The notes under the pieces were generated by a model, which was not told the DNA's origin, did not search any database, and was given only the letters and a program-made list of their open reading frames with translations. This document shows, one piece after another, positions 6,786 to 13,165 of a stretch of DNA of 20,404 nt. Both the position numbers and the translations under genes were made by a program. The stretch comes from DATJSJ01 sp035504175 (GTDB lineage: Bacteria > Pseudomonadota > Alphaproteobacteria > Acetobacterales > Acetobacteraceae). The stretch lies in assembly GCA_035504175.1 (NCBI GenBank), contig DATJSJ010000143.1:1-20404 (forward strand). The letters run 5' to 3'. Within the stretch, counting starts at the first letter, position 1, and each line of letters begins with the position of its first letter.

Positions 6786-8228
6786 TTAGCCGAGCCCGGC
6801 CTGGCGCATCTGCCGGTCGATGCTGGAGGCGAGCTGGTCCAGCCCCTCATCCACCGGCACCTGGTTCGCCACCATCTTCTGCAGGCTGGCCGCCCAGTCC
6901 GTCGTCACGTTGAAGAACAGCGGCTGCGGCGTGAAGTAGATCTGCGCGTGCGGCGCCGTCGCGTCGTACTGCTCCATATAGCCCGGATAGCTCTTGGCGA
7001 TGCGGTCGCGGAACTCCTGGTCCTTCCAGACGCTGGAGCGCACCGGGTTGACCAGATCCTTCTTGCGCGCGCCGAACAGGCAGTGCTCGGTGCCGGTCGC
7101 CCATTGCAGGAACGCCCAGGTCGCATCCTTCTTGCGCGAGAAGTTCGACATGGCGAGCGACCAGATCCACACGTTCGAGGTCGGGTAACTCATCTTCGGA
7201 TTGGGCGCGATCGGCGCGTAGGCGATATTGCCGTGCTCCTTGGTGCCCGGCCCGTTCATGAAATAGCCGAGAATGTCGGCGTCATAGATCATGCCGGAGG
7301 CGCCGGCGCCGAGATCGGTGCCGACCTGGTACCAGGTGTAGGTCGCCCAGTTCTTCGGTCCGCTGTCCTGGATCATCTTGACCCAGTATTTGTGGAATTC
7401 TTTCGATTCCGGCGAGTTCATCGCCGCCTTCAGCTTGCCGCCGCTGACCGTGAAATCGTGCGCGCCGTAATTGGTGTAGCCGGAGAGGAAGCCCGGATGG
7501 ATGGTGGCCCAGGAGCGACTGCCGCGCACGCCGATGCCATACATCCCGTTGCCGCCGTCCTTGGTGATCTTCGCCGCCGAGTCCATCAGCTCCTGCATGT
7601 TCTTGGGCGGCGTGAGCTTCAGCTTGTCGAACACCGGGCGGTTGTAGGAGATGCAATAGGCCTCGAAGCCCCAGGGCAGCGCCCATTGCTTCGCCCCCGG
7701 CCCGCCCAGCGCCTCGCCCGGCGTGCCGGACCAGGAATCCGAGGCGCGCAGATTCGGCAGCACGTCGTCCCAGGCGTAGGTCGGCGCGACCTTCGACGAA
7801 TCCTTGAGATACTCGTTGAGATCGACGAGCCACCCGGCCGGGCCGTACTGCCAGGTCTGGTAGGCGCCGGTCATGAACGCGTCGTAGTCGGACGAGCGCG
7901 ACGACAGCGCCGCCGTCACCTTGTCGAAATACACATCCTCCGGGAAGATGTCGTACGTCAGGTTCATCCCGGTCAGCGACTTGAAGGCGTCGAGATCGGC
8001 GATCATCGCATCCGCGTACGGATGCTTGTTCAGCAGCAGCTTCAGCGACGTGCCCTGGAAGGCCTTCCAGTTGTAGTCGGCGGCCAGCGCGCGCGTCGAG
8101 GCGGCGTTGACCAGCATGTCGGCCGCACCGACGGTGAGGCCGAGCGCCGCGAGGCGGCGGATCAGCTCGCGCCGGCCAACGCGGCCCTTGATGAAGGCGT
8201 CGCAGACGTCTCTGGCTTTCTCGTGCAT
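6786..8228 (-). CDS. Extracellular solute-binding protein, family 1 (sugar/polyol type)
   Basis: This 480-residue periplasmic binding protein captures the solute for the region 1 importer. The N-terminus carries a Tat-like signal with twin arginines at 19-20 (GRRELIRRLAALGL), a hydrophobic stretch to about 40 and a probable cleavage after ALA near 48-50. The mature part shows family 1 features, including alternating aromatic segments such as WALPWGFEAYCISYNRPVF and a C-terminal YFTPQPLFFNVT region. The ATG at 8228 is chosen over a TTG 10 codons upstream because AGGGACAGGG at 8231-8240 makes a strong ribosome site and the signal peptide fits. The first 67 bp overlap the regulator gene out of frame. 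The solute is not identifiable by eye; the kinase suggests a polyol or sugar acid. Confidence 0.93.
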   Translation of the reverse strand: MHEKARDVCDAFIKGRVGRRELIRRLAALGLTVGAADMLVNAASTRALAADYNWKAFQGTSLKLLLNKHPYADAMIADLDAFKSLTGMNLTYDIFPEDVYFDKVTAALSSRSSDYDAFMTGAYQTWQYGPAGWLVDLNEYLKDSSKVAPTYAWDDVLPNLRASDSWSGTPGEALGGPGAKQWALPWGFEAYCISYNRPVFDKLKLTPPKNMQELMDSAAKITKDGGNGMYGIGVRGSRSWATIHPGFLSGYTNYGAHDFTVSGGKLKAAMNSPESKEFHKYWVKMIQDSGPKNWATYTWYQVGTDLGAGASGMIYDADILGYFMNGPGTKEHGNIAYAPIAPNPKMSYPTSNVWIWSLAMSNFSRKKDATWAFLQWATGTEHCLFGARKKDLVNPVRSSVWKDQEFRDRIAKSYPGYMEQYDATAPHAQIYFTPQPLFFNVTTDWAASLQKMVANQVPVDEGLDQLASSIDRQMRQAGLG

Positions 8229-9223
8229 TTCCCTGTCCCTTGCTCCGCGGGTGAACAATCCTGGGCGAGGAGCCGCCGCGCGGTCGGCTCATCGGTGATC
8301 AGGCCGGTCAGCAGGCGCGCCTGCAGCACGGCATGGATGGCGTCGGTCTTGTCCGGCCCGCCGGCGAGCGCGACCACCTCGCGCCCGTCCATCGCGGCGA
8401 GCGGCAGCGCGATCACCCGGTCATGCAATGAGGTCGCCACCAGGCGGCCCAGCCGGTCGAGATAGCGGCCGAGCAGCTCGCCGCTCGCGCCGGCAGCAAT
8501 CAGCGACGCGGTCTCCTCGGCGGAAATCATTCCCGTCGCCGGCAGGAAGGCGTCACCCTCGATATTGCCGATGCCGACCAGGCACAGCGTCGCCTCGCGC
8601 GCGAGTTCCAGCGACTCGGCGACGCCGCGCTGCGCCAGCAGCACGCTGCGATCGGCCGGCGTGTTGGCGAAGAACGGGACCGGCAGCATGTAGGCGTCGG
8701 CCTCGGTCTTCTCCGCGAGCTGGTGCATGACATCGAACGAGGTCGAGCCGGTGCGCCGCGGCAGCCCGCCGAGCAGCGACACCAAGCGCACGCCCGGCGC
8801 CGGCAGCCGCGGCATGTGGTCGATGGCGGCGGCGAGCGTGCGGCCGTGGCCCAGCCCGATGACGCGGTGCTCGCCGCGATCGAGGGCTCCGCGCAGGAAG
8901 CCGGCGCCGGCGGTGCCGAGGGCGCGCAGCGGCAGCCCGGATTCGCCGAGCGACGGCACGACGCGGCAGAGGCGCAGCCCGTAGCGGGCCACCAGCGCCG
9001 TCTCGCAGTCGATGCAGCCGCCGATCGGGCCGTCGACGAAGACGCGCACATAGCCGGCGCGGGTGGCGCGGGCGATCAGGCGATGCGCCTTGACGCTCGG
9101 GATGCCAAGCGCGTGAGCGACTTGCGACTGCGTGAGGCCGCCAGCGTGGTAGAGCCAGGCGGCACGGGTCGCCAGCGCGAGCTCCTCGCCCACATCCGAT
9201 GCGTTTCCTCCGTCCAGGCTCAT
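8162..9223 (-). CDS. SorC/DeoR-type sugar-binding transcriptional regulator
   Basis: This 353-residue regulator has an N-terminal helix-turn-helix at about 18-56 (LTQSQVAHALGIPSVKAHRLI) and a SorC effector domain from about 70 to 318, with the phosphosugar-loop motif GLGHGRTL at 123-130 and the conserved end LITDE at 308-312. SorC proteins such as SorC, CggR and LsrR bind phosphorylated sugars, so the likely inducer is a product of the kinase in this operon. The ATG at 9223 follows AGGGG and starts where SorC homology begins; the frame continues upstream into the palindromic spacer and is not coding there. The tail beyond about residue 320 (Cys, Lys, Ser and Thr rich) is outside the conserved domain and overlaps the binding-protein gene. 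It heads the operon and is probably autoregulated. Confidence 0.92.
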   Translation of the reverse strand: MSLDGGNASDVGEELALATRAAWLYHAGGLTQSQVAHALGIPSVKAHRLIARATRAGYVRVFVDGPIGGCIDCETALVARYGLRLCRVVPSLGESGLPLRALGTAGAGFLRGALDRGEHRVIGLGHGRTLAAAIDHMPRLPAPGVRLVSLLGGLPRRTGSTSFDVMHQLAEKTEADAYMLPVPFFANTPADRSVLLAQRGVAESLELAREATLCLVGIGNIEGDAFLPATGMISAEETASLIAAGASGELLGRYLDRLGRLVATSLHDRVIALPLAAMDGREVVALAGGPDKTDAIHAVLQARLLTGLITDEPTARRLLAQDCSPAEQGTGKCTRKPETSATPSSRAALAGAS

Positions 9224-9229
9224 TGCCCC

Positions 9230-9263
9230 TGAACTTTTTTGCGTTGACCTGCAAAACTTTTCA
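9230..9263. promoter_or_regulatory. Candidate SorC operator, 34-bp interrupted palindrome
   Basis: An inverted repeat begins 7 bp upstream of the regulator start: TGAA at 9230-9233 and TTTTGC at 9237-9242 mirror GCAAAA at 9251-9256 and TTCA at 9260-9263, with an 8-bp centre. All ten arm positions pair, and the element is AT-rich inside a very GC-rich region. Size and location fit an operator for autoregulation of the sorC-like gene and the operon behind it. A TTGACG hexamer at 9278-9283 (minus strand) could be a -35 box, but the nearest -10-like TATGAA is only 12 bp away, so the promoter itself is not defined. Confidence 0.6.
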
Positions 9264-9291
9264 TAGGCGGGCAGCCGCGTCAAGAGGCAGG

Positions 9292-9412
9292 AAGGCCAGG
9301 GGCTCTGCCCCTGGACCCCGGCAAAGGCCAGCCTTTGCAATCCATTACTTAAAGTCATGGGGTCCGGGGCCGTACGGCCCCGGTGGGGTCCAGGGGCAAA
9401 GCCCCTGGCCTT
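9292..9412. repeat. Inverted palindromic repeat cluster between gbcB-like gene and sorC operon
   Basis: Two 28-bp arms, 9292-9319 and 9385-9412, are inverted copies with one mismatch, and each arm is itself a hairpin (CCAGGGGC pairing with GCCCCTGG). Between them lie a hairpin at 9321-9338 (GCAAAGGC/GCCTTTGC) and a perfect 20-bp palindrome at 9364-9383 centred on GTAC. The right arm runs to the stop codon of the reductase gene. The same AGGGGC-type stems and an ATTACTT core recur at both window edges. It may terminate the reductase transcript and insulate the sorC promoter, but no U-tract follows. Confidence 0.88.
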
Positions 9413-10505
9413 ACTTATCGATCACAAGATCCGTGAGCGGCTTGCTGCAGCAGATCAGGATCAACCCCTGATCGATCTCCCGCTTCCGGATCCCGCCGCC
9501 GTGCTGCATGTCGACCTGGCCGGAGACCAGCTTCGACTTGCAGGTGCCGCACATGCCTTTGGTGCAGGAGAACGGCAGCTTCAGCCCGGCCGCCTGTGCC
9601 GTCTCCAGCACGAAGCGGTCGCGCGGCACGGTGATCACCCGGCCGCTTTTGGCGAACTCGACGCGGAACCCGCCCTCGGCTGCCTCGACCGCCCCGGCGA
9701 CCTCCGGCTCGGCCCGCGCGAGGGTGGCGAAATCGAAGCTCTCCTCGTGGTAGCGGGCCATCTCGAACCCGGCCTCGCCGAGCATGGCGCGCACCGCGGC
9801 CATGTACGGCGCCGGGCCGCAGCAGAAGATCTCGCGTTCCATCAGGTCGGGCGCGATCAGCCGCAGCATCGCCAGGCTGAGCCGGCCGCGGAAGCCGCCC
9901 CAGCGCTCGCCGGGACTGTCCGTTTCACACACCGGCAGGAAGCGGAACCGGTCGTGATGGCTCGCCATCAACGTCAGCTCGCGACGGAAGATGATGTCGT
10001 CCGGGCTGCGCGCATTGTGCACGAAGACGATGTCCTGGCCGGTCGCCAGATCGTCGTGCGACCGCGCCATCGACATCAGCGGCGTGATGCCCGAGCCGCC
10101 GGAGAGGAACAGGTATTTCGCCGCCGGATGCAGGGCGCAGGTGAAATCGCCCATCGGCCCGGTCGCATGCACGGCAACGCCGGGGCGAACCGTCGCGTGC
10201 AGCCAGGGCGTCACCTCGCCGCCCGGCATCCGCTTCGACGTGATGGACACGAGATCGGGCCGCGTCGGCGTCGCGGCGATGGTGTAGCAGCGATGCACCG
10301 TGGCGCCGGCGATCTCGAAGCTGAAGGTCAGGAACTGGCCGGGCCGGTAGCGGAACAGCCGCGGCGTCGGCGCGGAAAGGATGAAGGTCTTGACGTCATG
10401 CGTCTCGTCGCGCACGGCGCGGCAGACGAGCGTATCATCGACCTCCGGATCCCAGACCGGCGGCAGGCCGGGCAGCGTGTCGGCCGGGGAACTCGTCTCA
10501 CCCAT
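9411..10505 (-). CDS. gbcB: GbcB-like ferredoxin reductase (betaine/stachydrine demethylase electron-transfer subunit)
   Basis: This 364-residue protein passes electrons from NAD(P)H via flavin to a C-terminal 2Fe-2S centre. The flavin motif RCYT is at 72-75, the pyridine-nucleotide motifs are GGSGITP at 136-142 and CGP at 229-231, and the plant-type cluster is held by Cys314, Cys319, Cys322 and Cys352. The ending, with FSCTKGMCGTCKSKLVSG and later CCSKPLTDLVI, is what I recall for GbcB-type partners of Rieske demethylases for glycine betaine, carnitine or proline betaine. The ATG at 10505 lies 11 bp after the GlxA-type regulator stop, so the two are co-transcribed. No Rieske oxygenase gene is in the window, so the partner and substrate are unproven. 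Reductases for other Rieske oxygenases share this fold. Confidence 0.85.
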   Translation of the reverse strand: MGETSSPADTLPGLPPVWDPEVDDTLVCRAVRDETHDVKTFILSAPTPRLFRYRPGQFLTFSFEIAGATVHRCYTIAATPTRPDLVSITSKRMPGGEVTPWLHATVRPGVAVHATGPMGDFTCALHPAAKYLFLSGGSGITPLMSMARSHDDLATGQDIVFVHNARSPDDIIFRRELTLMASHHDRFRFLPVCETDSPGERWGGFRGRLSLAMLRLIAPDLMEREIFCCGPAPYMAAVRAMLGEAGFEMARYHEESFDFATLARAEPEVAGAVEAAEGGFRVEFAKSGRVITVPRDRFVLETAQAAGLKLPFSCTKGMCGTCKSKLVSGQVDMQHGGGIRKREIDQGLILICCSKPLTDLVIDK

Positions 10506-10516
10506 GGCGGCGCGGC

Positions 10517-11626
10517 CTATTCGTAGACGCGGTGGCCGGCAAGGTGCATGCCGGGCACGGGGTCGATCACCCCCGGCATGGCGGCGAGCGCCGCGGCCCG
10601 GGCGCGGCGCGTCCCGGCCCGGTTGTCGGTCGGGTTGAAGCCGTGCAGCGCCTTGAACTGCCGCGAGAAATGCGCGCAGTCGGAGAACCCGGCGTCGAGC
10701 GCGATGTCGGTCACCGAGCGCTCGGTGTTGTCGAGCAGCCAGCGCGCGTAGCGCAGCCGCAGCGTGCGGTACATCTCCGACGGGCCGTGGCCGAGTACGG
10801 TGTTGAACAGCCGCTCGAGCTGGCGCGCCGACAGATCGAGCCGCGCCGCGATGCTCGCGATCGGCAGCGGATCGGAGAGATGCTGCTCCATCAGCAGCAG
10901 GGCGCGACGCACGCGCAGATCGCCCACGGCGGCCGGCATCGGCGGATGCGGTTGCGGCGCCGCCTGGCCGCGCGCCTGGTCGAACAGCATCACCTGCCGG
11001 CTCTTCTGCGCGACGCCGCGGCCGAGATGCCGCTCCACCAGCCAGGTGGCGAAATCGGCCGAGCTGGCGCCGCCGGCGCAGGTGATGCGATCGCCGTCGA
11101 CCAGGAACAGCCGGTCGGCGACGGTGTCGTGATCGGGGAATTCCTCGACGAAATCGTGATAGTGATACCAGCTCACGCAGACGCGGCGGCCGCGCATCAG
11201 CCCGGCGCGGCAGAGGATGAAGCTGCCGGTGCAGATCCCGACGAGCGTGACGCCGGCGCGGGCGGCGCCGCGCAGATACTCCATCGTCTCGTCATCGACC
11301 TGCCGCCCGGCATGCAGCAGCCCGCCCACCATGACGATGTAGTCGAAGCCGCGCGGATCGAGCAGCGGGCTGGTGCGGCTGACCATCACGCCGCAACTCG
11401 ACCGGACCGGCTCCGGCCGCGATCCCATCACCGTCCAGCGGCAGCGGATCGGGCGACTGCGGTCGCCCTCGTCGGCCGCCAGGCGCAGATGATCGGCCAG
11501 CAGCGAGAAGGCGCAGAGGGTGAAATGCTCGGCCAGCAGGATGCCGACCGAGAGCGGCCGCGCCAGAGCGGACTCCGCGACGGCGCGGTCCGGAATGCCG
11601 GTCGGGCCCTTGAAACGGTCGGGCAA
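10517..11626 (-). CDS. GlxA-type AraC-family transcriptional regulator (minus strand)
   Basis: This 369-residue regulator combines an N-terminal DJ-1/PfpI-like domain (about 25-205) with a C-terminal AraC double helix-turn-helix (about 237-338). The nucleophile-elbow position is occupied by Cys132 in GICTGSFILCRAG. The AraC part contains SIAARLDLSARQLERLF and VTDIALDAGFSDCAHFSRQF. GlxA-type regulators with this architecture, such as GbdR, CdhR and ArgR, commonly control betaine, carnitine or arginine catabolism. The start is uncertain: no ATG or GTG lies early in the frame, so a TTG at 11626 is used. It sits 11 bp upstream of the GbcB-like gene on the same strand, and its tail of about 30 residues after the HTH is Ala/Arg-rich. 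Confidence 0.9.
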   Translation of the reverse strand: MPDRFKGPTGIPDRAVAESALARPLSVGILLAEHFTLCAFSLLADHLRLAADEGDRSRPIRCRWTVMGSRPEPVRSSCGVMVSRTSPLLDPRGFDYIVMVGGLLHAGRQVDDETMEYLRGAARAGVTLVGICTGSFILCRAGLMRGRRVCVSWYHYHDFVEEFPDHDTVADRLFLVDGDRITCAGGASSADFATWLVERHLGRGVAQKSRQVMLFDQARGQAAPQPHPPMPAAVGDLRVRRALLLMEQHLSDPLPIASIAARLDLSARQLERLFNTVLGHGPSEMYRTLRLRYARWLLDNTERSVTDIALDAGFSDCAHFSRQFKALHGFNPTDNRAGTRRARAAALAAMPGVIDPVPGMHLAGHRVYE

Positions 11627-11714
11627 GGCGATCGCGAACCTCGCTGTGTCGGGCGGACGGCTCGACCTCTGCCGCCGGCCCAGGACGGTATCCGGCTGTT
11701 ATAGCGCCTCGTGG

Positions 11715-11741
11715 GCCGGCCGCCAGTCGCCGGCGGCCGGC
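11715..11741. promoter_or_regulatory. Palindrome in the divergent regulator intergenic region
   Basis: GCCGGCCGCC at 11715-11724 pairs perfectly with 11732-11741 across a 7-nt centre. It lies between the starts of the two divergent GlxA-type regulators (11626 and 11879), where an operator for either would be expected. In sequence this GC-rich, chance palindromes are common, so the role is tentative. I could not define convincing -35/-10 boxes in either direction. Confidence 0.4.
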
Positions 11742-11878
11742 AGGCTTGAACGGATGCGACAGCGGGCGGCGTCCGCGGCGGCGGCTGGCGAGCGCCGGCG
11801 AAGGCTGACAGAATGCCGCGCTCGGCCGATGTCCCCGCCGCGCGGGCCGGCCGCACCCGGCCGGGAGCCGGACCGATC

Positions 11879-12916
11879 ATGACACCGTCGCCTGCCCCCC
11901 CGCGCCTGCCCCGCCCGACGCACGCGCCGGCACCGGCGCACGAAACCGCTGCGAGCCCGGAGGCGGTCGGCTTTCTGCTCATCCCCGGCTTCACGCTGAT
12001 GACCTTCGCCGCGGCGATCGAGCCGCTGCGCCTGGCCAACATGCTGACCGGGCGGGCGCTGTATCGCTGGACGCTGCTGTCGCGCGACGGCGGCCCGGTC
12101 GCCTCCAGCGGCGGCGTGCCGGTTGCGGCCGGGGCATCGATCGACGCGGCGCCGCCGCTCGCGACGATCGTGGTGTGCGGCGGCCTCGGCAGCCATCTCT
12201 ACGACGACCGCCACGTGCTGTCCTGGCTTCGCCGGATGGCGGCGTCGGGGCTGGAGATCGGCTCGCTCTGCGTCGGCAGCCACATCCTGGCGCGCGCCGG
12301 GCTCCTCGAAGGCTATCGCTGCACCATCCACTGGGACAATCTCGCCGGTTTCACCGAGGCGTTTCCGCGCCTGGACGCGACCGGGGAGCTGTTCACCGTC
12401 GACCGCAAGCGCTTCACCGCCGCCGGCGGCACGGTCGGGCTCGACCTGATGCTGCACCGCATTGCCCAGCGCCACGGCGAGCGGCTGGCGGTGCGCATTG
12501 CCGAGCAGTTGCTGCACGATCGGATCCGCCCGGGCGCGGTGCGGCAGCACGAGGCGATCCAGCCCGACCCGCACGTCGACCGTGACGACCTCGCCGCGGT
12601 GCTGGCGCTGATGCAGGAGCATCTCGAGGCACCGCTGCCGGTCGCGCGTATTGCAGCGCGGATCGGCACGTCGCGGCGCAACCTGGAGCGGCTGTTCCGC
12701 CGCTCGCTCGGCGCCACGCCGGCGCAGCACTATCTGCGGCTCCGCCTGCGCCGGGCGCGGCAATTGCTGACCCAGACACGCATGTCGGTGACCGCGGTGT
12801 CGGTAAGCTGCGGCTTCCAGTCGCCGGCGCATTTCAGCAAGACCTACCGGGCGGTGTTCGGCGTCTCGCCGCGCCAGGATCAGCGCCGGCAGCGGACCGA
12901 GGCGCTGGCCGGCTGA
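11879..12916 (+). CDS. GlxA-type AraC-family regulator, GbdR-like (plus strand)
   Basis: This 345-residue protein has an N-terminal DJ-1/PfpI-like domain (about 28-215) with Cys131 at the elbow position in SLCVGSHILARAG, and a C-terminal AraC DNA-binding domain (about 235-333) containing ARIAARIGTSRRNLERLF and AVSVSCGFQSPAHFSKTY. The opening GFLLIPGFTLMTFAAAIEPLRLAN resembles GbdR, the glycine betaine-responsive activator, more than it resembles the neighbouring divergent regulator. The ATG at 11879 follows GGGAG at 11863-11867; an in-frame ATG at 11813 would add 22 residues lacking family resemblance. The binding-protein gene starts 249 bp downstream on the same strand, so this regulator probably controls the region 3 importer and DddP-like gene. 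Confidence 0.9.
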   Translation: MTPSPAPPRLPRPTHAPAPAHETAASPEAVGFLLIPGFTLMTFAAAIEPLRLANMLTGRALYRWTLLSRDGGPVASSGGVPVAAGASIDAAPPLATIVVCGGLGSHLYDDRHVLSWLRRMAASGLEIGSLCVGSHILARAGLLEGYRCTIHWDNLAGFTEAFPRLDATGELFTVDRKRFTAAGGTVGLDLMLHRIAQRHGERLAVRIAEQLLHDRIRPGAVRQHEAIQPDPHVDRDDLAAVLALMQEHLEAPLPVARIAARIGTSRRNLERLFRRSLGATPAQHYLRLRLRRARQLLTQTRMSVTAVSVSCGFQSPAHFSKTYRAVFGVSPRQDQRRQRTEALAG

Positions 12917-12988
12917 GCCGGGCGGCCTTGGGGCCGGATGTCGGCTGCATTCAATGGCCGCGGCTACTCCGTTCAAGCCGCGTACCGG

Positions 12989-13099
12989 CCGATCCCGCCT
13001 AGGATGCCACCAGCGCCCTGCGGAGCAGCCATACCGAAATAGCGGGGCGCGGCGGCTCGCAGGGGCAAGGCGACGGGATCGGAATGCCGCCGATCCCGC
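12989..13099. promoter_or_regulatory. Repeated CCGATCCC half-sites upstream of the importer operon
   Basis: The 10-mer CCGATCCCGC occurs at 12989-12998 and again at 13090-13099, and its reverse-complement core GGGATCGG is at 13075-13082. The last two make an inverted repeat of 8-bp arms with a 7-bp centre (13075-13097). These sites lie in the 249-bp gap before the binding-protein start codon, in the place of an activator site. Binding by the adjacent GbdR-like regulator is inferred only. No clear sigma-70 boxes are visible in the gap. Confidence 0.4.
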
Positions 13100-13165
13100 A
13101 TACGCCGTCCGGAAGAATGCGCAGGGTCGCGCGGCCGTGGCCGCCGCTGCAAAGGGGAGAGGGCG

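Noticed and set aside
5673..8465. Plus-strand open frame of about 930 codons opposite the permease and binding-protein genes
   Set aside because: Arg/Gln/His-rich antisense reading of well-supported genes; no recognisable motif.
1163..9223. Lsr-type AI-2 uptake locus (SorC regulator, FGGY kinase and ABC importer)
   Set aside because: The importer is of CUT1/MalK type with family 1 binding protein, the kinase resembles EryA rather than LsrK, and no lsrF or lsrG homologue is present.
9260..9283. Sigma-70 promoter with TTGACG and TATGAA for the sorC operon
   Set aside because: The spacer would be only 12 bp, too short for a standard promoter; kept only as a remark.
8162..9358. Longer form of the SorC-like protein starting within the palindromic repeats
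   Set aside because: The extra 45 residues are translated repeat and operator sequence; the ATG at 9223 has a ribosome site and fits the family start.
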